Origin: Streptomyces plumbidurans
GTDB lineage: Bacteria; Actinomycetota; Actinomycetes; Streptomycetales; Streptomycetaceae
Assembly (NCBI RefSeq): GCF_019857225.1
Contig: NZ_JAFJSY010000004.1
Span: 124,001-188,000, forward strand
Direction of reading: 5' to 3'
Length of the DNA: 64,000 bases
The notes under the pieces are model-generated. The model ran no database searches, was not told where the DNA came from, and was given only the letters and a program-made list of their open reading frames with translations. The translations under genes and the position numbers were made by a program. The stretch's first letter is position 1. Each line of letters starts with the position of its first letter. Shown piece after piece: positions 40,103-46,866 of this stretch.

Positions 40103-41325
40103 CACAGCACCCCCTGCGCACGCAGCCGCTCGCGCCGGGCCGCGCCGACGCCGAGCGAGTCCAGGACGGCATCGGTGTGTTCACCCAGGTCGGGGCCGAG
40201 CCACCGGGTGCTGCCCGGACGGTCCTCGAACCGGGGCACGACCCCGGGGAAGACCACCTCCGCCTTCTCGTCGGCGCTCACGGCGACCGGATGCCTCTCG
40301 TGCATGCCCCGGGCGCGGAAGTGCGGGTCGTCGAGGATGTCGGCGGCGGTGTAGATGGGGCCGCCCGGAACCGCGGCTTCCGTCAGCGCCTCGAGTACGT
40401 CGGCGCAGGGCAGCGAGGCGGTCCAGGCGCTGATCGCGTCGTCCAGTTCCTCGGCCCGGGCCACCCGTCCGGCGTTGTCCGCGAGCGCGGGGTCCTCGGC
40501 CAGGTCGGGGCGGCCGACCAGCCGCATCAGCCGCCGGTAGATGGCGTCGCCGTTGCCGCTGATCACCGCGTATTTGCCGTCCGCGCACCGGTAGGTGTTG
40601 GAGGGCACCACGCCGGGCAGGGCGCTGCCCGTGCGCTCGCGCTCGACGCCGTACGCGTCGAAGTCCGGGACCAGGGACTCCATCAGCGAGTAGATGCCCT
40701 CGTAGAGCGCCACGTCCACGGTGTCGCCGTGGCCGTCGCGGCCGCGCCGGTGCAGCGCCATCAGGGCGCCGATCACCGCGTACAGCCCGGCGATCTGGTC
40801 GGCGATGCTGATGCCGACCCGGGTCGGCGCGCGGTCCGGGTAGCCGGTCAGGTTCCGCAGCCCGCCCACCGCCTCGGCGACCCCGCCGAAGCCCGGGCGG
40901 TCGCGGTAGGGCCCGCTCTGGCCGTACCCGGAGATCCGCACGAGGACGGCCCGCGGGTTGGCGCGCCGGATCTCCTCCGGGCCCAGGCCCCAGCGCTCCA
41001 GGGTGCCGGGCCTGAAGTTCTCCAGCACTACGTCGCACTCGCGGATCAGGTCGAGACAGAGCGCGCGGCCCTCGTCCGTGCGCAGGTCCAGGGTCACCGA
41101 CCGCTTGTTGCGGTTCATCACGCGAAACAGCAGTGAGGTGTCGCCGCCGTGCAGCCGCCAGCGCCTCAACTCGTCGCCGGTGCCGGGTCGTTCGACCTTC
41201 ACCACGTCCGCCCCGAAGTCCGCGAACAGCCGTCCGGCGGACGGCGCCGCGATAAAGCTGCCGAGCTCCAGGACGCGGAGTCCGGCCAGGACGTCGTCGG
41301 AACCGACGGATCGCTGCCTGCTCAT
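40102..41325 (-). CDS. CaiB/BaiF family III CoA-transferase
   Basis: Formyl-CoA-transferase-type enzyme, 407 residues, that moves CoA between carboxylic acids. LRVLELGSFIAAPSAGRLFADFGADVVKVE (start block LELGSFIAAPSAGRLFADFG), NRNKRSVTLDLR, NFRPGTLERWGL and the catalytic-Asp region DTVDVALYEGIYSLME are signatures of the family. ATG at 41325 has GGAAGGG upstream. The stop overlaps the lyase ATG. It should activate the imported acid with succinyl-CoA or acetyl-CoA for cleavage by the lyase. An IclR-type motif lies 45 bp upstream. Confidence 0.9.
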   Translation of the reverse strand: MSRQRSVGSDDVLAGLRVLELGSFIAAPSAGRLFADFGADVVKVERPGTGDELRRWRLHGGDTSLLFRVMNRNKRSVTLDLRTDEGRALCLDLIRECDVVLENFRPGTLERWGLGPEEIRRANPRAVLVRISGYGQSGPYRDRPGFGGVAEAVGGLRNLTGYPDRAPTRVGISIADQIAGLYAVIGALMALHRRGRDGHGDTVDVALYEGIYSLMESLVPDFDAYGVERERTGSALPGVVPSNTYRCADGKYAVISGNGDAIYRRLMRLVGRPDLAEDPALADNAGRVARAEELDDAISAWTASLPCADVLEALTEAAVPGGPIYTAADILDDPHFRARGMHERHPVAVSADEKAEVVFPGVVPRFEDRPGSTRWLGPDLGEHTDAVLDSLGVGAARRERLRAQGVL

Positions 41326-41369
41326 CCCGCACACCCTTCCTTGTCTGCTACTCACATTCCGAGTGGTGC

Positions 41370-41381
41370 ACTCATAATGTG
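41370..41381. promoter_or_regulatory. IclR operator-like site, copy 2
   Basis: ACTCATAATGTG lies upstream of the CoA-transferase gene. Nearby CTCACATT (41351-41358) forms an inverted pair with AATGTGAG (41376-41383), suggesting two half-sites for the IclR protein encoded at 38016. Confidence 0.55.
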
Positions 41382-41464
41382 AGCGCGCTTCGAGAGCGGT
41401 CAACCGGTGTCCACCCAGCGGACAGGCGATGAGACGGGAGTCGGCCGGAGCCGGGCAACAAAAG

Positions 41465-41524
41465 GGCCGGGCAGTGGCGCGGCTCCGTCACCCGAGTGAC
41501 GGGACCGCTGCCGACTGCCCGGCC
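41465..41524 (-). terminator. Rho-independent terminator of the cyclophilin gene
   Basis: GGCCGGGCAGT (41465-41475) pairs perfectly with ACTGCCCGGCC (41514-41524); an inner GTCAC/GTGAC hairpin sits in the loop. On the minus strand it is followed by CCTTTTGTT, a short T-tract just after the peptidylprolyl-isomerase gene. Confidence 0.8.
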
Positions 41525-41542
41525 GGGTCCGAAAGAGGAGGA

Positions 41543-42037
41543 CTAGGCGACTACGCCCGAGTCCTCGATGACGATCTTCTTCGAGGTCGTGCCCGAGCGG
41601 CTGCCCAGGGCCTCGACGGCCTTGACGACGTCCTCGCCCTCGACGACCTCGCCGAAGACGACGTGCTTGCCGTCCAGCCACGGCGTCACGATCGTGGTGA
41701 TGAAGAACTGCGAGCCGTTGGTGCCGGGGCCCGCGTTGGCCATGCTGAGCAGGAACGGCCTGTCGTGCTTGAGCTGGAAGTTCTCGTCCGCGAACTTCTC
41801 GCCGTAGATGCTCTTGCCGCCGGTGCCGTTGCCGTTGGTGAAGTCGCCGCCCTGCAGCATGAACTCGGGGATGACCCGGTGGAAGGGCGCGCCCTTGTAA
41901 CCGAACCCGTTCTGGCCGGTCGCCAGCTCACGGAAGTTGCGCGCCGTCTTCGGCACGACGTCGTCGAACAGCCGGAAGACGACGCGGCCGAGCTTCTCGC
42001 CGTTGGCCGAAATTTCGAAATACACGTTCTCGCTCAT
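41543..42037 (-). CDS. Cyclophilin-type peptidylprolyl isomerase
   Basis: Cytoplasmic prolyl cis-trans isomerase of 164 residues, the full cyclophilin length without signal peptide. [21 protein letters not shown] (core [17 protein letters not shown]), the active-site Arg/Phe/Gln pattern, [20 protein letters not shown] (core [17 protein letters not shown]) and [15 protein letters not shown] are canonical. ATG at 42037 is chosen because the family begins here (MSENVYFEI). It is followed by a clear terminator and appears to be monocistronic. Confidence 0.95.
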   Translation of the reverse strand: MSENVYFEISANGEKLGRVVFRLFDDVVPKTARNFRELATGQNGFGYKGAPFHRVIPEFMLQGGDFTNGNGTGGKSIYGEKFADENFQLKHDRPFLLSMANAGPGTNGSQFFITTIVTPWLDGKHVVFGEVVEGEDVVKAVEALGSRSGTTSKKIVIEDSGVVA

Positions 42038-42106
42038 GGCTCTGATTCTCCACATCAGGCGCGCCCAGGTCGAACGGGCCCGGCGCAAAAGGGGTGCCCC
42101 GCGTCG

Positions 42107-42769
42107 TCAGCCCGTGATGCGCAGGGCCTGCAGCTGCTCCTGGAGCGGGCCGAGACCGACATCGCTGCGGCGCTCGTCGACGCTCTGCGGATGGCGGATC
42201 GGATACGGGCGCAGCGTTCTGGGGCTGATCCGCGTGCCGTAGTACTGGGGCTGGCCCAGATCGACCGCGCACTGGTCCGCGACATAGGCGAAGTGGATGG
42301 CGGGCGTGTGCCCGTCCGCGGTGGCCAGCGCGATCAGATCGCGGCACCGCAGGCGGAAGCCGAGGTCGGGGGAGTGCAGCAGGATCATCACGGCCGCCGT
42401 CGACGCGGGCGATCCGACCAGGTCGGCGTGCGGCCACCCGTACCGGGCGACGATCGCCGCAAGGGCCTCGGCGTTGTCCCGGTGGCACTGGGCGATCCGG
42501 TGCCGCCGCAGCGGCGCGGGATCCTCCTGCGCCTGCCGCATCAACTCCCTGTCCTGCTCCGCCCTGCCCAGCAACTCGACGGCGAGCGCCGCCACATCGT
42601 CCGGCACCTGCGCCTTCGGGGCGAGCGTGGTGGTCTCCGTCGGTACGCCGTCACGGACTTCACCGCTCGCGGCCTGTCGACCGACCGGCGTGCCGGCTGC
42701 GTCGTCGCCCGGCCGTCCCGTCGGCAGGCCGGCTGCGTCGTCGTTGCGACGTCCCGTCGTGCCCCTCAC
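42107..42769 (-). CDS. DUF6624-like hypothetical protein
   Basis: A 220-residue protein. The N-terminal 45 residues are low-complexity (two 12-residue copies rich in DDAAG and Gly/Arg/Pro). The rest is helical, with VALAVELLGRAEQDRELM, RIAQCHRDNAEALAAIV, GWPHADLVG and LLHSPDLGFRLRCRDLIA, then DQCAVDLGQPQYYGTRI; this fits the DUF6624 family, of unknown biochemical function. The GTG start overlaps the stop of the anti-sigma-type ATPase gene by 4 nt (GTGA), so the two are translationally coupled and may work together. Confidence 0.7.
   Translation of the reverse strand: MRGTTGRRNDDAAGLPTGRPGDDAAGTPVGRQAASGEVRDGVPTETTTLAPKAQVPDDVAALAVELLGRAEQDRELMRQAQEDPAPLRRHRIAQCHRDNAEALAAIVARYGWPHADLVGSPASTAAVMILLHSPDLGFRLRCRDLIALATADGHTPAIHFAYVADQCAVDLGQPQYYGTRISPRTLRPYPIRHPQSVDERRSDVGLGPLQEQLQALRITG
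42686..42757 (-). repeat. In-frame 36-bp duplication
   Basis: Two adjacent 36-bp copies (42686-42721 and 42722-42757) near the start of the DUF6624-like gene encode duplicated 12-residue segments containing DDAAG. Confidence 0.85.
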
Positions 42770-43287
42770 GGTGCCACCTCCCGGCGCGTCATCGTGAACC
42801 ACACCCGTTTGCCCGGTCTGCCCGGTTCGGGAGGTGCGATTCCCCAGTTGTCGGTCAGGGCCGAGACGATGGCCAGACCACGGCCCGACTCGGCGCACGC
42901 ATCCGTCGTCTGCGGTCGGGGCGGTACGGGGGAGCGGTCGGCGACGATCACGCGGAGCGAGTGCTCGGTGCATTCGACGGCGACGGTGACGGTGTCGCCG
43001 GGGCCGAGGCCGGCATGTCTGACGGCGTTCGCGAAGAGTTCGCCGGTGGCCAGGGCCGCGTTGTCGATCTGCTCGGGGTGCGGCAGCACGGTCGCGAGGC
43101 GGTCGGCGACCGTGCGCCGTACCGCGGCGGCCCAGGAGGGGTCGGCCGGGAAGGTCGAGCGAAGGAGTTCGTTCGCGGCGGTGTTCGCAGTTCGGGCCCG
43201 AACCGCCGCCCTGGGGGCGAACGTTCCGTCACCATCGTGGACCCGTAAGAGCGACGGCGCGCGGCGCTGTGCCCTGGATGCCGTCAT
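42766..43287 (-). CDS. Anti-sigma-factor-type ATP-binding protein (HATPase_c, RsbW-like)
   Basis: Serine-kinase-type ATPase domain protein of 173 residues. The N box is ATGELFANAVRHAG (Asn in ELFANAV), and the G1/G2-type region is ACAESGRGLAIVSAL, with a shortened lid as is usual for the many streptomycete RsbW/SpoIIAB-like proteins. The C-terminus WFTMTRREVAP is typical. ATG at 43287 has a perfect AAGGAGG. It is divergent from the XRE regulator at 43562 across 274 bp. Such ATPases next to XRE and DUF397 genes form developmental control modules in streptomycetes; the sigma partner is unknown. Confidence 0.88.
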   Translation of the reverse strand: MTASRAQRRAPSLLRVHDGDGTFAPRAAVRARTANTAANELLRSTFPADPSWAAAVRRTVADRLATVLPHPEQIDNAALATGELFANAVRHAGLGPGDTVTVAVECTEHSLRVIVADRSPVPPRPQTTDACAESGRGLAIVSALTDNWGIAPPEPGRPGKRVWFTMTRREVAP

Positions 43288-43561
43288 CGAACCTCCTTCG
43301 TACACAGCCCTGTTGTGGGGTGGCTGCAGCGGTGGCCGTGATGAGAACGGCAGACCCGTCGGAACATCAGTTCCCTTGGCCTCAACGGCCGTTGGGCACC
43401 ACATGAGCGCTCTGTACGACAGGTCACGGGTTAACTATGGCCTTCTGCAAACTCAGCCCGCAACCTTCATTCCGATAATTTCAGATCTATCGCATCGTTC
43501 TGTCGGAGTCGTCCGAGCCGTGGCACACTGCAGAGCGTGACGGCCGTTCAGGAGGTTGAAC
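43288..43561. promoter_or_regulatory. Divergent promoter region, ATPase/XRE pair
   Basis: These 274 bp carry no supportable gene. Near 43460-43500 the sequence becomes AT-rich (contains CGATAATTTCAGATCTATCGC), a likely promoter for the XRE gene; the ATPase promoter must lie toward 43300. Confidence 0.4.
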
Positions 43562-44428
43562 GTGACCGATAACCGCTCGGGCGGCAGCGCGCCGACCGTC
43601 CTGCGCATCGTTCTCGGCAGACGTCTGCGGACCCTGCGCGAGCAGGCCGGTGTGTCGTTCGAGGATGCGGCGAGGGCCATCGAGGTGACCCCTTTGACGG
43701 TCCGCCGGATCGAGAAGGCCGAGGTGGGGCTGCGGATCCCGTACGTCAGGGAACTGCTGCACCTCTACGGGGTCCCGAAAGGGGAGATCGACGACTTCCT
43801 CGGCCTGGCCAGGGAGGCCAACCAGCCCGGGTGGTGGTACTCGTACCGCGACGTACTGCCCGAGTGGTTCAAGGCCTACGTCAGCCTGGAGAGCGAAGCC
43901 AGCGTCATCCGGCTCTACGAACCCCACTACGTCCCGGGCCTGTTGCAGACGCGCGACTACGCCGCCGCGCTGCTGCACGTCGGCTTCCCCAACGAACCCA
44001 AGGAGGAGATCGACCGCCGCGTGTCCCTGCGCCTGAGGCGCCAGGACCTCCTCACCAAGCCGGACGCCCCGACCCTCTGGGCCATCCTGGACGAGACGGT
44101 ACTGCGCCGGCCCGTCGGCGGGACCGAGGTGATGCGGGCTCAGATAGGCCATCTGATCGAGGCCTTGGCCAGGCCCAAGGTCCGCTTACAGATCATGCCC
44201 GTGTCCGTGGGCGCCCACCCCGGTGCCTTCGGTCCCTTCCACCACTTCCGCTTCGGATTCTCCGAACTGCCCGACGTCGTCTACACCGAGAACCTGACCG
44301 GCGCCGTCTACGTCGACCGGCCCGAGGACGTCGTCTCCTATCTCGAAGTGCTGGACCGGATGTCCGTTCAGGCGGAGCCGGTTGCACGAACCAGGGACAT
44401 CCTGGGTGAACTGCGTAAGGAGCTGTGA
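43562..44428 (+). CDS. XRE-family regulator with DUF5753 effector domain
   Basis: WhiJ-type transcription factor of 288 residues. The N-terminal Cro/C1 HTH (about 12-68) has LGRRLRTLREQAGVSFEDAA and VTPLTVRRIEKAEVGLR. The C-terminal DUF5753 domain (about 95-285) has WFKAYVSLESEASVIRLYEP, YVPGLLQTRDYAAALL and the late FRFGFSELPDVVYTEN block. GTG at 43562 has AGGAGG 8 nt upstream. A DUF397 protein gene follows after 3 bp. XRE-DUF397 pairs are abundant in streptomycetes and affect development and antibiotic production. Confidence 0.92.
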   Translation: MTDNRSGGSAPTVLRIVLGRRLRTLREQAGVSFEDAARAIEVTPLTVRRIEKAEVGLRIPYVRELLHLYGVPKGEIDDFLGLAREANQPGWWYSYRDVLPEWFKAYVSLESEASVIRLYEPHYVPGLLQTRDYAAALLHVGFPNEPKEEIDRRVSLRLRRQDLLTKPDAPTLWAILDETVLRRPVGGTEVMRAQIGHLIEALARPKVRLQIMPVSVGAHPGAFGPFHHFRFGFSELPDVVYTENLTGAVYVDRPEDVVSYLEVLDRMSVQAEPVARTRDILGELRKEL

Positions 44429-44431
44429 TCC

Positions 44432-44677
44432 ATGGGATCCAAGGACCGCATCTACAGTGGAATGCCCGCCATCGATCTGGGAGCCGAGGGCTGGCACAAG
44501 CCCTGGAGCGGGACCAACGGCGGCAGTTGCGTGGAAGCCAAGCGACTGTCCGACGGCCGCGTCGCCTTCCGCCAGTCCACCAACCCCGACGGACCCGCAC
44601 TCGTCTACACCCGCGACGAGATGATCTCCTTCCTGGAAGGCGCCAAGGCCGGCCAGGCGGACTTCCTCGTCGCCTGA
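44432..44677 (+). CDS. DUF397 protein
   Basis: Small 81-residue partner of the XRE/DUF5753 regulator. The DUF397 consensus is visible as WHKPWSGTNGGSCVEAKRL, VAFRQSTNPDGPALVYTRDE and FLEGAKAGQADFLV. In characterised homologous pairs the small protein works with or against the XRE protein. The gene starts 3 bp after the regulator stop, so they form one operon, ended by the hairpin at 44716-44744. Confidence 0.9.
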   Translation: MGSKDRIYSGMPAIDLGAEGWHKPWSGTNGGSCVEAKRLSDGRVAFRQSTNPDGPALVYTRDEMISFLEGAKAGQADFLVA

Positions 44678-44715
44678 ACGACCGCGCCCGACCCCGCGAA
44701 CGGACGACCGGACAC

Positions 44716-44744
44716 GCCCGCACGGCAACCTCAGTCGTGCGGGC
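44716..44744. terminator. Hairpin terminator after the DUF397 gene
   Basis: GCCCGCACG (44716-44724) pairs perfectly with CGTGCGGGC (44736-44744) around an 11-nt loop. It separates the XRE/DUF397 operon from the DUF574 methyltransferase gene. Confidence 0.65.
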
Positions 44745-44836
44745 CCGCGACCCTCGCCTTGTCAACTCGGGTCCCTCGCGGGGGCGTTGTCGTTAGGTTG
44801 AACACACACCCCGTGACGCACGGCAGGAGAAGCTCC

Positions 44837-45643
44837 ATGGCTGACAGCAAGCCGACCGACCAGGACGCGCTGTCCAAGATCGACACCTCGGTGCCGCACT
44901 CGGCGCGCATCTGGAACTACTGGATGGGCGGGAAGGACAACTACGAGGTCGACCGGGCCGCGGGGGACGCCTACCGCGAGGTCGCCCCCAACATCGAGAC
45001 CATGGCCCGTGCCTCCCGCCACTATCTGATCCGCGCCGTCACCCTCGTGGCCGGCGAACTCGGCGTCCGCCAGTTCCTCGACATCGGCACCGGCCTGCCG
45101 ACGTACGACAACACCCACCAGGTCGCCCAGCGCATCGCACCCGAATCACGCATCGTCTACGTCGACAACGACCCCCTGGTGCTGCGGCACGCCCAGGCAC
45201 TGCTCACCAGCTCCCCCGAGGGCGTGACCGAGTACATCGACGCCGACCTGCACGAGCCCGAGAAGATCATCGAACGGGCCGCCAAGATCCTGGACTTCGA
45301 CCGTCCGGTCGCGCTCATGCTGATGGGCATCCTCGGCCACATCCAGGACTACGAGGAGGCCAAGTCCATCGTCGCCCGCCTCCAGGCCGCGCTGCCGTCC
45401 GGCAGCTACTTCGTCCACTACGACAGCACCGACACCGACGCCTCGCTCAAGGACGCCCAGCAGGGCTACGACGACACCGGCGCCATCCCGTACGTGCTGC
45501 GCAGCCCGGCCCAGCTGGCCGCCTACTACGAGGGCCTCGAACTGCTGGAGCCCGGAATCGTCTCGTGCCCGCTGTGGCGACCCGAGCCGGGCAGCACGCC
45601 CGAACCCACGGACATCTATGGCGGAGTCGCCCGCAAGGCCTGA
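44837..45643 (+). CDS. DUF574-type S-adenosylmethionine-dependent methyltransferase
   Basis: Rossmann-fold SAM enzyme of 268 residues in an actinomycete-specific family. SVPHSARIWNYWMGGKDNY is the diagnostic N-terminal block, QFLDIGTGLPTYDNTH the SAM-binding motif I, IVYVDNDPLVL motif II and PVALMLMGILGHI motif IV. The substrate is unknown for almost all members. ATG has AGGAGAAG upstream. It is a close paralogue of the protein at 57738-58559. Its neighbourhood with XRE/DUF397 genes is frequent in streptomycetes. Confidence 0.92.
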   Translation: MADSKPTDQDALSKIDTSVPHSARIWNYWMGGKDNYEVDRAAGDAYREVAPNIETMARASRHYLIRAVTLVAGELGVRQFLDIGTGLPTYDNTHQVAQRIAPESRIVYVDNDPLVLRHAQALLTSSPEGVTEYIDADLHEPEKIIERAAKILDFDRPVALMLMGILGHIQDYEEAKSIVARLQAALPSGSYFVHYDSTDTDASLKDAQQGYDDTGAIPYVLRSPAQLAAYYEGLELLEPGIVSCPLWRPEPGSTPEPTDIYGGVARKA

Positions 45644-45650
45644 ACGCCCG

Positions 45651-46376
45651 TCACCGGGTGCGGGGGCCGGGGAGCCGGTTCCAGGAACGCAGCTTGTCCG
45701 GGTTGAGGACCACCCAGACCTGTGCGACGTGGTGGTCGGCCACGTCCAGGCTGAGCACCGCGGCGACCCGGCGCTCGTAGCGCACGACCAGACCGGTACG
45801 GCCGTTGACGGACTGCGCGCTCATGGCGGTGCGCGGCCCGTGGGCCAGCAGGGTCAGCAGGGCGCGGGCCACCGGCCGGCTCCCGTGCACCGGCCGGTCC
45901 AGCGCCCTGACCTTGCCGCCCCCGTCGAAGAACGCCACGGCATCCGCACACAGCAGGGCCGTCAGCGCCTCGTCGTCCCCGGACGCGCACGCCCGCACCA
46001 CCGAGCGCACCACGGCGTCCTGCTCCCGCGTCGACGCGGGCCGCGCCCGCCGCACCCGGACGCCCGCCCGCGCCCGCTCGGCCGGTTCGGCACACTCCGG
46101 CTCGCCGCGTCCCACGCCGTCGGCGACCTCTCCGACGTCCTCGCCGGTGTCGGACGGGCGGTTCCAGCAGCTGCGGCTCGCCGCCCCCGCCAGCCAGGAC
46201 CTCGGCCGTACGATCTCTCGACGCGCGTCGTGCGACAGCCCGTACCAGAGACGGTAGACCTCGTCGACGACCCGCTCCGCCTCCGGGGCGCTGCCCAGCA
46301 TCCCAAAGGCCACCTCCAGCAGGTAGCGGCGTTCGTCGAGCAGGTCGGCGATCGGCAGCGCCTCGGCCTCGTCCAC
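45651..46376 (-). CDS. ECF41-like sigma factor remnant lacking region 4, with SnoaL-like domain
   Basis: A 241-residue protein that aligns at both ends with the full ECF41 sigma factor at 51109. Residues about 8-65 resemble sigma region 2 (LLEVAFGMLGSAPEAERVVDE, RPRSWLAGAAS). Residues about 120-235 match the SnoaL-like C-terminal domain of ECF41 (ALTALLCADAVAFFDGGGK, WVVLNPDKLRSWNRL against the partner's LLWVMNPAKL). The DNA-binding region 4 is missing, replaced by an Arg/Glu-rich linker (about 66-115). GTG at 46376 has GGGAGGGAGG upstream. It may no longer drive transcription and could act as a decoy, adaptor or sensor; the function is unknown. Confidence 0.72.
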   Translation of the reverse strand: MDEAEALPIADLLDERRYLLEVAFGMLGSAPEAERVVDEVYRLWYGLSHDARREIVRPRSWLAGAASRSCWNRPSDTGEDVGEVADGVGRGEPECAEPAERARAGVRVRRARPASTREQDAVVRSVVRACASGDDEALTALLCADAVAFFDGGGKVRALDRPVHGSRPVARALLTLLAHGPRTAMSAQSVNGRTGLVVRYERRVAAVLSLDVADHHVAQVWVVLNPDKLRSWNRLPGPRTR

Positions 46377-46531
46377 GGGACGGCCTCCCTCCCGGTGGCA
46401 TCCATATGACCGGACACACACCGATCGTGTGACACGCGCCTCCCCGCTCCAGTGTCACACCGGCGCCGCCCGTCCGGTCTCACTTGTGAGCGTCCGACAC
46501 CACTCACGGCGATGCTGGAGGTGCGCTTTCG

Positions 46532-46822
46532 ATGGCTGTTGAACGAGCAGACCCCACCCTGTCCTGGCGTGAACGGGCCGGCTGTCTGGGCCAGGACCCC
46601 GATCTCTTCTTCCCCGTCGGCACCATCGGCCCGGCGCTCGTCCAGATCGACGAGGCCAAGGCCGTCTGCGGCCGCTGTCCGGTCGTACGGCAGTGCCTGG
46701 ACTGGGCCCTGCGCGCCGGACAGGTGGACGGCATCTGGGGCGGCACGACGGAGAGCGAACGCCGAGCGGTGAACCGGCGCCGGGCCCGCCCCGCACAGGA
46801 CACGGTCACCACGGCGGCCTGA
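46532..46822 (+). CDS. WhiB-like (Wbl) iron-sulfur regulator
   Basis: Wbl-family [4Fe-4S] protein of 96 residues. The four cluster cysteines are Cys18, Cys46, Cys49 and Cys55 (C...CGRCPVVRQC), followed by the family G-W-G turn as DGIWGGTTESERR and a basic C-terminus. Wbl proteins bind the principal sigma factor and sense redox or NO. ATG has GGAGGTG upstream. It precedes the cytochrome b gene by 44 bp in the same direction, so co-expression of a redox-sensing regulator with a respiratory subunit is likely. Confidence 0.94.
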   Translation: MAVERADPTLSWRERAGCLGQDPDLFFPVGTIGPALVQIDEAKAVCGRCPVVRQCLDWALRAGQVDGIWGGTTESERRAVNRRRARPAQDTVTTAA

Positions 46823-46866
46823 CCACAACTCTTTCGAACACATCAGGGAACGGTGGTGCTGGAGCC

